8,720 nucleotides of DNA, taken from Patescibacteria group bacterium. GTDB lineage: Bacteria > Patescibacteriota > Patescibacteriia > JAGPKW01. The notes beneath the pieces were generated by a model. It was not told the DNA's origin and did no database searches. It was given only the letters and a program-made list of their open reading frames with translations. A program made the position numbers and the translations under genes. Shown piece after piece: positions 1 through 6,330 of this stretch. Position 1 is the stretch's first letter; each line of letters starts with the position of its first letter. Location of the stretch: assembly GCA_018053685.1 (NCBI GenBank), contig JAGPKW010000018.1, positions 1-8,720 of the forward strand, in the 5' to 3' direction.

Positions 1-680
1 GTCCAATCCTGATTAGTGGAACCAGCTGGCTGAACCTCTGACCAACTTGTTCCACCATTTGTAGATAAATATAATCTTCCACCATTTACACCTGCCAAAA
101 TTATATTACCATCACTTGACATGGAATTTATAAACCAATTCTGATTTGTGGCACCAGCTGGCTGAACCTCGGACCAACTTGAACCTCTATTTGTTGATAA
201 ATATAATCTACCACCATAAACACCTGCCAAAATTATATTACCATCATCAGACATAGAACTTGACCGCCAATCCTGATTAGTGGAACCAGCTGGCTGAACC
301 TCTGACCAACTTGAACCTCTATTGGTTGATAAATATAATCTACCATTACTAACACCTGCCAAAATTATATTACCATCATCAGACATAGAACCCGCATGCC
401 AATACCGATTTGTGGCACCTGCTGGCTGAACCTCGGACCAACTTGAACCTCTATTGGTTGATAAATATAATCTACCACCATGAGCACCTGCCAAAATTAT
501 ATTACCATCATCAGACATAGAACTTATCTGCCAATTACCAGCTGACTGAACCTTGGACCAACTTGTTCCTCCATTTGTAGATAAATATAATCCAACACCA
601 TTAGAACCTGCCAAAATTATATTACCATCATCAGACATAGAACTCGCAGTCCAATACTGATTTGTGGCACCAGCAGGCTG
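1..680 (-). repeat. Coding tandem repeat of 132 bp (44 codons)
   Basis: The same point of the repeat (gac of the SMS-D/S-DG codons) falls at 118, 250, 382, 514 and 634. The period is therefore 132 bp three times and 120 bp once. The short unit lacks exactly four codons: VQSAG is followed directly by NWQ, where other units have VQPAG-ATNQ-xW. Stretches such as cctgccaaaattatattacc recur unchanged in all five units, so the copies are close at DNA level and not only at protein level. The array continues past the left edge. Confidence 0.93.
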
Positions 681-791
681 AACTTCTTTCCATAAAAATG
701 GATCTGTTGCAAAACAAACAGGCATGATTACAAAAAAGAGTGCTATAAATATAAATAAACTTTTATTAAAAATATTATTATATTTATTCAT
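1..791 (-). CDS. Secreted Asp-box (BNR-like) repeat protein, 3' end outside window
   Basis: The first 263 codons of a larger gene; the reading frame is still open at position 1. Residues 1-28 form a signal peptide: a short lysine-containing start, a hydrophobic core at about 11-24 and a likely cleavage site after VCFA. The rest is a tandem array of about 44 residues per unit, each with an S-x-S/D-DGNIILAG strand and an Asp-box of the form STNxGxSW (residues 71-78, 111-118, 155-162, 199-206, 243-250). Asp-boxes are loops of beta-propeller blades in sialidases and many non-enzymatic surface proteins; here Asn replaces the usual Asp. No sialidase catalytic residues are visible. An exported beta-propeller used for binding, perhaps a viral or cell-surface adhesin, is my inference. 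The start is 25 bp after the preceding stop, with only a weak AAGG upstream. Confidence 0.88.
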   Translation of the reverse strand, partial: MNKYNNIFNKSLFIFIALFFVIMPVCFATDPFLWKEVQPAGATNQYWTASSMSDDGNIILAGSNGVGLYLSTNGGTSWSKVQSAGNWQISSMSDDGNIILAGAHGGRLYLSTNRGSSWSEVQPAGATNRYWHAGSMSDDGNIILAGVSNGRLYLSTNRGSSWSEVQPAGSTNQDWRSSSMSDDGNIILAGVYGGRLYLSTNRGSSWSEVQPAGATNQNWFINSMSSDGNIILAGVNGGRLYLSTNGGTSWSEVQPAGSTNQDW

Positions 792-816
792 ATGTATCTT
801 TTACCTTTTAAATTAT

Positions 817-978
817 TTAACATCTTCCATGTTTAACTTTTACAACTTTACCAGCAACACGGACTGGCTGTTTACCTTTAAAAACATGATGTATATGCCC
901 GTATGCAAGCCATTTATTATAATCTTCTTTGGTTTTAAAATCTATATATCCATCTTTTGGTTTACTTCTTTTCATCAT
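817..978 (-). CDS. Small basic protein of unknown function (53 aa)
   Basis: The frame encodes MMKRSKPKDGYIDF and ends in VKVKHGRC. It is rich in Lys, His and Arg and has no membrane segment. The start at 978 is well supported: AAGGAGG at 986-992 lies 7 nt upstream, the best Shine-Dalgarno match in the window. A second ATG follows immediately and could be used instead. The gene lies between the 81-residue membrane protein and the secreted repeat protein, with 24 and 25 bp gaps, so it is probably in the same transcript. Size and charge would suit a small nucleic-acid-binding or virion protein, but I recognise no family and the function is unknown. Confidence 0.75.
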   Translation of the reverse strand: MMKRSKPKDGYIDFKTKEDYNKWLAYGHIHHVFKGKQPVRVAGKVVKVKHGRC

Positions 979-985
979 TTTGCTT

Positions 986-992
986 CCTCCTT
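986..992 (-). promoter_or_regulatory. Ribosome binding site AAGGAGG for the 53-aa gene
   Basis: AAGGAGG on the minus strand, 7 nt before the ATG at 978. It is the main evidence that this very short frame is a gene, and it favours the first of the two consecutive ATG codons. Confidence 0.8.
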
Positions 993-1002
993 AATTAATT
1001 TT

Positions 1003-1248
1003 TTAATATGGTTGTGATGGTGGTGATTTAATTTTATTTGCCATACCCCAAATAAAAAACCCAACAACTACAACAGGAAGTAAATAAATTAAAGTCATTA
1101 CTATCCCACCATTAGTTTGGTTTTCCATTTGTGTGCCTAATATTCCTGCAAATGGTTGAAAGATATACATCATAATAACCATCATTAGCACAAATATAGC
1201 AATCATAAAAACATCCCCAAATTCAAAACTACCTTTTTGTGTTTTCAT
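1003..1248 (-). CDS. Small two-helix membrane protein, candidate capsid protein of a spindle-shaped virus (81 aa)
   Basis: A short polar N-terminus (MKTQKGSFEFGD) is followed by hydrophobic segments at about 13-36 and 49-69, a polar loop (GTQMENQTNGG) and a short NKIKSPPSQPY tail. A proline sits inside the second helix (YLLPVVVVGFF). Major capsid proteins of spindle-shaped archaeal viruses (SSV1 VP1/VP3, His1 and relatives) are of this size with two hydrophobic helices and a short loop. The position next to a very large protein and downstream of an integrase fits such a virus. The match is by architecture only; a holin-like or other small membrane protein is possible. The start has AAGGGTG at 1254-1260, 5 nt upstream. 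The gene is 21 bp after the 978-residue gene. Confidence 0.8.
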   Translation of the reverse strand: MKTQKGSFEFGDVFMIAIFVLMMVIMMYIFQPFAGILGTQMENQTNGGIVMTLIYLLPVVVVGFFIWGMANKIKSPPSQPY

Positions 1249-1269
1249 AATTTCACCCTTATTATTTTT

Positions 1270-4206
1270 TTAAAATTTTAATTTATATTGTTTTAAATAT
1301 TTATCTATGGACAATCCTTTTTTTTCTCCAAAAGTATCAATTGCATGTTTACTATATTCTACATAGGCACCTGTTAATTGTGGGTTTCTAGTTTTGCTAG
1401 GCTTATAAAACTTATTAATATTTGATGGCAACTCATATTTAAAAATATTGGCATTACCGGTTCCTTTTACAACTTTAAATGATCGTGCGGTTGTGTTATC
1501 AACTAATTTGGAGCCATAATCCAATGCAGAATAAATGTTCCTTTTTTTACCTTTGGATACATTTACCCATTTATTTCCTTTCTTAACCATCACATCATAT
1601 GAAGGCATTAATTGTTTTGTTTGTTTTTTATAATTTGGAAACTTAAATTTTTTATATCCTTTTACTGGTGTTTTTTTTGTATTAAATATATGGTCTATAA
1701 TTGGAGATGGAGTTACTGGTGGAGGTGGAGTTGTTGGTGGTGGTGTGGTATGTGTTGATGATATTACTGGTGGAGGTGGAGTTGTTGGTAGAGGTGGTAT
1801 ATTTGATGATATTATTGTGGGTGGTAATTTATCAGGATTATTTGGTTTTCTTTTTATATTTCTGTATCCACTAGTTGTGCTTTTTTGCGTTTTTACAATA
1901 GATCCCTCCGTATTATAAGTCATTATTTTTTCCATATAATCACTGCTTGTTACTTCTACATCTTCTTTTTTTTTATTATATTTTGATTCTTGTTGTTTAT
2001 TATATTTTGCAAACTCTTCATTAATGCTATATCCTTGCGTGGTGTTATAATAATTATTATTTTGTTTTGATAAAATTGATGATGTTGATGAAAATAATGG
2101 CGTTTTAGGGACATATACATATTCTGTTATTTTACTATTATAAAATAAATCTTCAAAGGCTTTACTTTCTTTTGAAGTGCCATAAATAAAATTTTCAAAT
2201 GTTTTTGTTTTTAATCCATTAGACACATTTGATATTTTGATGGCTTGTTCTGTTTTTACTGGGACAATTTTTCCTTTTATTTTTGTATAATATAATGGAT
2301 TTTTAATTTCGCTAATTGGTGTGCCAGCACTTAATACAACTTCTGGCTCTTTTTTTAAACCCAATGAACTCATACGAGTAACTATCGCTGTTGATTCTGA
2401 TGCTACGGATTTTTGAAATTGTTCTAATTTTTTTTGATCTAATTTGCCTTTTAAAATTGATTCAGGATATTCTGTAATTTTTTCAAAACCAATTAGATGT
2501 GCTGTTGGTTTTGGTTGATTAAATATGTCAATTGGATTTGATGTTAATTTATATTCTGTTTTAGCAATGCCTGTAAATCCAGACTGCCCTGCACCTAATG
2601 GTGATACAAATAAACCTGGTTCTGATCCTTGTGTTATTCCTTTGGCAGCAAGTTCTTCTCTGGATAATACTTTGGAACCTAAATCACGAGTTGTTGAGGC
2701 ATGAATACCTGTATATAAATCTGGTAGTTCTGGTATACTGCCTTTTGTTTTTTCAAATTGTCGTATTGTTTTTTGTGGGTTATAAGAAAGTTCTAAACCT
2801 GGACCAGTGCCAGTTTCTGTTTGCTTTAATGCTGTTTTAGAAAAAATATTTTCTGGATTAATATAAGTTCCTGATGTTTTATATTTTACATCAGTTACAA
2901 TTTTTGGTGCTTTTACCACACCAGCCGGTACAACAATTTCTGCACCCATTAATGTTAAATTTGCTTGGGTATATGGACTTGATAAAGGCACTTTAATATT
3001 TCTATACCATTTTTCTTTTTCTAATTCTATTCTATACTCTCTTAATTTTTTTTTATCTTCTTTTGTCATATCTTCATATTTACCAAATAGTTTTTCTTCT
3101 GTTTGTTGTTGTGCCATTGCTTTCTCTGTTGTTTCTTTTGGTAAATTATATATTTTTATTGCTGCTGGCTTTATAAAACCTTCCCATGTTGTGACACCAA
3201 ATTCTTTTGCCATTGATCCACCTATCATTATAGGTTTATAGTATGTTGCCGCTACAGAAATATTTGCTATTTTTTTTTGTTTTTCTGACAAATTATTTTG
3301 TTCATTTATTTTTTTTTGTTCTTTTAATACTTTTTTACTTATGTCTGTAACAGGTTTAACATACCATCGGTTAGATACAACTTCACCTAATGCCTGTTTA
3401 AAGGTGGTGTCATACACTATTTTAGCACCAGTTGGAGGTTGACTCATAGACATTCCATATCCTGTTTTTGTAGTATATACTCCTGTCTCTGGATTATAAG
3501 AATTTAATTCATTTCCTGTTTGTGTTGATATTTTTTTTCCTTTTTTATTTGTAGTATATAATGGTTCTGCTGTTAGTGTATTTACTTTATTTTTATCAAA
3601 TAAAGAATTAGATCCAACAATAACGGCATTGGCTGGCGGGTTATTGGTGCTATACCCTTCACCTGTTGGAGATATGTATACCTTTGTAGATTGGTTATAT
3701 GAATTTTTTAATTGTAAAGGAGTAGATGATGCTGGTTTATTACTAGTTATACCATTAGTTAATATGGATGTTGTTGAATTTGATAAATTTGAAGTGGTTG
3801 ATGTTAATACTCCTTCTTTCCTTCCTGCTCCAGTAGTGTATGTATATGTTGTCACAACTGGTTGGGATGATGTTGTTGCAACTTGTTGAGATGATGTTGT
3901 TAATGTTGGAGAAGATATTTTAGATGATGATGTGTTTGTAATTGTATTAGATTTTTTTGTTGAACTCCCACCATGATGCCCACCAGATGAACTAGAACTA
4001 CTGCCCTGTATTTTATTACTATATGTAGAATTAGTTGTGACAGATGTTAATACTCCTTCTTTCCTTCCTGCTCCAGTAGTGTATGTATATGTTGTCACAA
4101 TAGGTTGAGATGTTGTTGTTGCTGTTGGGTAATGTATTTTAGATGATATAGATGAATTATTTCCTGTTATTGCCTTTATATATTTAGAATTAAATTGTAA
4201 ACTCAT
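1270..4206 (-). CDS. Giant modular protein with possible ADP-ribosyltransferase-like domain, putative virion protein (978 aa)
   Basis: No signal peptide or clear membrane helix is visible. In order: a Ser/Thr-rich low-complexity region (1-165) with two copies of TTYTYTTGAGRKEGVLTS (38-55, 118-136 region); a pair of diverged repeats of the form VYxxxTGxGxSxxxPPxxAxIV (176-197, 243-264); a Lys/Glu-rich, partly coiled-coil-like region (285-402); a globular region (410-660); a Tyr/Asn-rich linker (690-785); a proline hinge with TTPPPP runs (795-836); and a basic C-terminal module (840-978). The globular part contains LYTGIHAS (498-504), GLFVSP (531-536) and EPEVVLSAGT (620-629). These resemble in order the three motifs of ADP-ribosyltransferase folds, including the E-x-E motif, but the key Arg or Tyr is not obvious. 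No Shine-Dalgarno precedes the start. A minor virion or adhesin protein is my inference. Confidence 0.85.
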   Translation of the reverse strand: MSLQFNSKYIKAITGNNSSISSKIHYPTATTTSQPIVTTYTYTTGAGRKEGVLTSVTTNSTYSNKIQGSSSSSSGGHHGGSSTKKSNTITNTSSSKISSPTLTTSSQQVATTSSQPVVTTYTYTTGAGRKEGVLTSTTSNLSNSTTSILTNGITSNKPASSTPLQLKNSYNQSTKVYISPTGEGYSTNNPPANAVIVGSNSLFDKNKVNTLTAEPLYTTNKKGKKISTQTGNELNSYNPETGVYTTKTGYGMSMSQPPTGAKIVYDTTFKQALGEVVSNRWYVKPVTDISKKVLKEQKKINEQNNLSEKQKKIANISVAATYYKPIMIGGSMAKEFGVTTWEGFIKPAAIKIYNLPKETTEKAMAQQQTEEKLFGKYEDMTKEDKKKLREYRIELEKEKWYRNIKVPLSSPYTQANLTLMGAEIVVPAGVVKAPKIVTDVKYKTSGTYINPENIFSKTALKQTETGTGPGLELSYNPQKTIRQFEKTKGSIPELPDLYTGIHASTTRDLGSKVLSREELAAKGITQGSEPGLFVSPLGAGQSGFTGIAKTEYKLTSNPIDIFNQPKPTAHLIGFEKITEYPESILKGKLDQKKLEQFQKSVASESTAIVTRMSSLGLKKEPEVVLSAGTPISEIKNPLYYTKIKGKIVPVKTEQAIKISNVSNGLKTKTFENFIYGTSKESKAFEDLFYNSKITEYVYVPKTPLFSSTSSILSKQNNNYYNTTQGYSINEEFAKYNKQQESKYNKKKEDVEVTSSDYMEKIMTYNTEGSIVKTQKSTTSGYRNIKRKPNNPDKLPPTIISSNIPPLPTTPPPPVISSTHTTPPPTTPPPPVTPSPIIDHIFNTKKTPVKGYKKFKFPNYKKQTKQLMPSYDVMVKKGNKWVNVSKGKKRNIYSALDYGSKLVDNTTARSFKVVKGTGNANIFKYELPSNINKFYKPSKTRNPQLTGAYVEYSKHAIDTFGEKKGLSIDKYLKQYKLKF
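3800..3857 (-). repeat. 58-bp perfect direct repeat, copy 2 (within the 978-aa gene)
   Basis: Identical base for base to 4043-4100 and in the same reading frame (offset 243 bp, 81 codons). It encodes the second TTYTYTTGAGRKEGVLTS segment. The flanks are similar but not identical. Confidence 0.95.
4043..4100 (-). repeat. 58-bp perfect direct repeat, copy 1 (within the 978-aa gene)
   Basis: Partner of 3800-3857. It encodes the first TTYTYTTGAGRKEGVLTS segment near the N-terminus of the giant protein. Confidence 0.95.
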
Positions 4207-4224
4207 ATAAATATATGAATGGTA

Positions 4225-4413
4225 TTATTTTTTAAACCAATCTATTAATAAATAAATTCCCCATATAATGATGACAAATTCAAGTAATCCAATTATTGTA
4301 TATGCCCAATCTGAAAGTTTTTCCAAAAAGGTGGCAGTTATTATCATAACTAGTTGATATATCAAAGTCACAATTATAAACCACAAATATTTTTTAGGTT
4401 TATTAGTTATCAT
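4225..4413 (-). CDS. Small two-helix membrane protein of unknown function (62 aa)
   Basis: Hydrophobic segments at about 9-29 and 38-58 flank a short acidic loop (FLEKLSDWAY). The protein begins with basic MITNKPKK and ends in DWFKK. I chose the ATG at 4413 over the one at 4419: GGAGG at 4421-4425 is 7 nt from the former but only 1 nt from the latter. With this start the gene begins 2 bp after the stop of the 86-residue gene. Like the 81-residue protein it has the size and two-helix plan of spindle-shaped-virus capsid proteins, so it could be a second capsid protein. A small membrane accessory protein is equally possible. No family recognised. Confidence 0.72.
   Translation of the reverse strand: MITNKPKKYLWFIIVTLIYQLVMIITATFLEKLSDWAYTIIGLLEFVIIIWGIYLLIDWFKK
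4228..4236 (-). promoter_or_regulatory. Possible TATA box for the 978-aa gene
   Basis: TTTAAAAAA on the minus strand is centred about 26 bp upstream of the ATG at 4206. The ATG lacks any ribosome binding site, so a leaderless internal start would fit. The site overlaps the last codons and stop of the preceding gene, and in such AT-rich DNA the match could be chance. Confidence 0.25.
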
Positions 4414-4415
4414 AT

Positions 4416-4676
4416 TCATTCCTCCTGTTTATAATATTTTAAAATAGAATTTGCAATTTTTAAATCATCATTTGTCCAGCATCCGTAGGGTTGTGACATT
4501 AAATGAATTAAAGTATTATTTTTTTCTATTTTCCATTTAGGTAAATACCCTTTTTTATATTGTGTTTTATATTTTAAATAATTAATATCATTTGCTGTTT
4601 CTTTAATTTCTGGTAATTTCTCAGAAATTGTTTTTTTAAAATATTTTATAAATTTTTTTTTATCTTCCTGATCCAT
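4416..4676 (-). CDS. Small charged soluble protein of unknown function (86 aa)
   Basis: Begins MDQEDKKKFIKYFKK, is rich in Lys, Glu and Tyr and has no membrane segment. The first third looks amphipathic and helical; a central aromatic stretch (KKGYLPKWKIEKN) precedes an SQPYGCWTNDD turn and a C-terminal helix. Starting at the ATG at 4676 places GGGGTG (4682-4687) 5 nt upstream. The in-frame ATG at 4691 overlaps that site and is less likely. The first 17 bp overlap the end of the four-helix membrane protein gene, so the two are probably translated together. I do not recognise the family. Confidence 0.7.
   Translation of the reverse strand: MDQEDKKKFIKYFKKTISEKLPEIKETANDINYLKYKTQYKKGYLPKWKIEKNNTLIHLMSQPYGCWTNDDLKIANSILKYYKQEE
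4421..4425 (-). promoter_or_regulatory. Ribosome binding site GGAGG that decides the start of the 62-aa gene
   Basis: GGAGG lies inside the last codons of the 86-residue gene, 7 nt before the ATG at 4413. The upstream in-frame ATG at 4419 would leave a single spacer base, so it is unlikely to be used. Confidence 0.75.
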
Positions 4677-5130
4677 AGTTACACCCCACATAATATTTTA
4701 AAAATACTAATTGTTGCCATATAAAAATTATGAAAAAAATAAAAAAACAAATACTCCCAAACATAAATTCAAATATACCTAAATTATTAAAATATTCTAA
4801 ATACAATACAATAATTAGAACTAAACTACATATAAGAAATATTGATATTAACCATAAGAATCTATATTTTTTAATTTTAAATTTATGTTTTAATTTGTTT
4901 TTTAATTTTGTATTTATATCTGTTAATTGGAATAATAAATACACACAATAGGAAGGGATTACTATTTCTGTTAATACTTCTGTAGTTTGTAATAAAATAG
5001 ATGTTCCATAATAAAAATGATATAATTGTAAATAATAAGTAAATAAAGATATAAATAAAAATAAACAGATCATTATTATTATGTTTATTATTAACTCTTT
5101 TTTATTGTTTTGTGTATTATTTTTTTTCAT
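4660..5130 (-). CDS. Four-helix membrane protein of unknown function (156 aa)
   Basis: Hydrophobic segments are visible at about 13-34, 52-70, 90-112 and 118-145. The loop between the second and third (72-90) is very Lys-rich and probably faces the cytoplasm; the N-terminus (MKKNNTQNNKKE) is also basic. The ATG overlaps the end of the cysteine-rich protein gene by 14 bp in a different frame, and only a weak GAAG precedes it, so translation may be coupled. The 3' end overlaps the next gene by 17 bp. The overlaps on both sides tie it into one transcript. No catalytic or transport motif is visible, and no family is recognised. Confidence 0.75.
   Translation of the reverse strand: MKKNNTQNNKKELIINIIIMICLFLFISLFTYYLQLYHFYYGTSILLQTTEVLTEIVIPSYCVYLLFQLTDINTKLKNKLKHKFKIKKYRFLWLISIFLICSLVLIIVLYLEYFNNLGIFEFMFGSICFFIFFIIFIWQQLVFLKYYVGCNYGSGR
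4682..4687 (-). promoter_or_regulatory. Ribosome binding site GGGGTG that decides the start of the 86-aa gene
   Basis: GGGGTG lies 5 nt before the ATG at 4676 and within the coding sequence of the upstream gene (codons for VGCN). It argues for the shorter 86-residue form over the 91-residue form starting at 4691. Confidence 0.6.
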
Positions 5131-5473
5131 TTATATCTTCTTTTGGAATAGGTATATTCTTTTTTTTCAATGCATAATCAAATACTTTTTTCTTAAACAT
5201 TTTTAAACATTTTTTATGATAATTCTGTGTTATGCCTTTATAAGATAGTTTTGTATCACAACCCATTTGCCCACAAATAGAACAAGTATCATTTGGAAAT
5301 TTACTTTTTTTTATTTGTTTCTCCGTTAAATATAAATCATTTTGATCTATATAATCTTTTATTTCTTGTTTAACTTGACGATCAATTTCTGCATATTGAT
5401 CACTATATTTTTCAATATCTTCCTCAACCTGTTTAGGCACATCTTTTATATTAATTATTGTTTTTAACTTCAT
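5117..5473 (-). CDS. Small cysteine-rich, probable zinc-binding protein (118 aa)
   Basis: The N-terminal half (1-60) is highly charged and probably helical (VEEDIEKYSDQ...RQVKQEIKDY). A compact cluster follows: C64-x2-C67-x4-C72 and then H86-x2-C89. Four of these five ligands could hold one zinc in a treble-clef or zinc-ribbon-like fold. The tail is Lys-rich. This would suit DNA binding or protein contact. The start at 5473 is favoured because GGGAGTGAT (5478-5486) lies 4 nt upstream, while the in-frame ATG at 5488 overlaps that site. The first 23 bp overlap the integrase gene. A transcription regulator or recombination accessory factor are both possible, and nothing in the sequence decides between them. 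Confidence 0.75.
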   Translation of the reverse strand: MKLKTIINIKDVPKQVEEDIEKYSDQYAEIDRQVKQEIKDYIDQNDLYLTEKQIKKSKFPNDTCSICGQMGCDTKLSYKGITQNYHKKCLKMFKKKVFDYALKKKNIPIPKEDINEKK

Positions 5474-6233
5474 AGTTATCACTCCCATCTATTATTTTTT
5501 TTACTTCATCAGCATTTTGCATATAATTTTTTTTTAATCCTGCCTTTGAAATGATTAAATAAGGTTCTGATGATATTATTGATGACCAGCCCATATATTG
5601 CTGTAATGCTTTCACATCAAAATTGTAATATTCTAATAAATGTGACGCTCGTATTTTTCTAAAAAAATGAGGATTAATACTTATGCACCGAGTTGCAATT
5701 TTATAAACTGCTGCTGGTAATAATGCTTCTGTTTCTTTCATTCTTTTTTTAGTAAACTTTGGAAATAATGGCGTCGACAAATCAGAGACCTCTTTTAATC
5801 TATACTCATAATAATAAACCAAATATTTTATAAATATATGTTCTATATCAATATTAGCAACTATTACTTTACTTTTTTGTCGTTTATTTTTTTTGTTTGG
5901 TAATCTTATATATAACCATCCATCTTCAATTGTAATGTCTTGTAATCGTATACCTACAATTTCGGCAGATCGTCCACCTGTAATATATAACGCAGATAGA
6001 ATTGCTAAATCCCTGTAATAGTTACAGGTTTCAATAAATGGATATCTTTTTTTAATAATCTTTGGAAGGTTGTTCCATAACTTAACTAATGTTGATAACT
6101 TAAAGTCAGGAACTTCATCTAATGTGTGAAACTCTGGAGTATGATTGTGTTTTTTATGTTCAATATAAATATCTTTGTTATAATATTTTGTATAATCATT
6201 TATATTTGATTGATCAAGTTTTTTATTCTTCAT
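5451..6233 (-). CDS. Tyrosine recombinase / integrase (260 aa)
   Basis: Site-specific DNA strand exchange enzyme, expected to integrate and excise the element. The catalytic domain is clear: ITGGRSAEIVGIRLQDI carries the first catalytic Arg (R88); the beta-hairpin RLPNKKNKRQ supplies the Lys (K113, K114 or K117); NPHFFRKIRASHLL gives H189 and R192; MGWSSIISSEPY gives W216 (the usual His/Trp position) and the nucleophile Y225, with the canonical 9-residue W-to-Y spacing. The N-terminal arm before the core is short (about 75 residues), so the core-binding domain is reduced. The gene lacks a ribosome binding site; a TATA-like palindrome suits a leaderless transcript starting near the ATG at 6233. 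Its end overlaps the zinc protein gene by 23 bp. No attachment site was recognised inside it or beside it. Confidence 0.93.
   Translation of the reverse strand: MKNKKLDQSNINDYTKYYNKDIYIEHKKHNHTPEFHTLDEVPDFKLSTLVKLWNNLPKIIKKRYPFIETCNYYRDLAILSALYITGGRSAEIVGIRLQDITIEDGWLYIRLPNKKNKRQKSKVIVANIDIEHIFIKYLVYYYEYRLKEVSDLSTPLFPKFTKKRMKETEALLPAAVYKIATRCISINPHFFRKIRASHLLEYYNFDVKALQQYMGWSSIISSEPYLIISKAGLKKNYMQNADEVKKIIDGSDNYEVKNNN
5478..5486 (-). promoter_or_regulatory. Ribosome binding site GGGAGTGAT that decides the start of the zinc protein
   Basis: Near-consensus match to GGAGGTGAT, 4 nt before the ATG at 5473 and inside the last codons of the integrase gene. It makes the 118-residue form more likely than the 123-residue form. 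Confidence 0.65.
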
Positions 6234-6254
6234 GTCTTAATATATATTGTGTAG

Positions 6255-6270
6255 AAGTATTTAAATACTT
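6255..6270 (-). promoter_or_regulatory. Integrase promoter: TATA box within a 16-bp perfect palindrome
   Basis: AAGTATTTAAATACTT is a perfect palindrome whose centre TATTTAAATA matches an archaeal TATA box. On the minus strand it is preceded by purine-rich GAGGAA, like a BRE. It is centred about 29 bp upstream of the integrase ATG. Transcription starting 25-27 bp downstream would leave almost no leader, in keeping with the missing ribosome binding site. Its symmetry could also let a dimeric repressor bind over the TATA box. Confidence 0.55.
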
Positions 6271-6289
6271 TTCCTCTTATCAATTGAAG

Positions 6290-6303
6290 AAACTTGAAAG
6301 TTT
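6290..6303. repeat. Short inverted repeat upstream of the integrase promoter
   Basis: AAACTT-GA-AAGTTT, two 6-bp arms with a 2-bp spacer, about 20 bp upstream of the integrase TATA box. It is the right size for an operator but too short to be sure. Confidence 0.3.
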
Positions 6304-6330
6304 TTGAGTTGGGTTGCAAGGCATAATACA

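Noticed and set aside
724..1017. Plus-strand frame of 97 codons
   Set aside because: Antisense to the 53-residue gene, which has a perfect AAGGAGG site, and to the signal peptide of the propeller gene.
3960..4000. GGHHGG in the giant protein as a metal site
   Set aside because: It sits in a Ser/Gly-rich low-complexity stretch with no other ligands, so a binding site cannot be argued.
4730..4951. Plus-strand frame of 73 codons
   Set aside because: Antisense to the four-helix membrane protein. It reflects the AT-rich composition and has no ribosome site.
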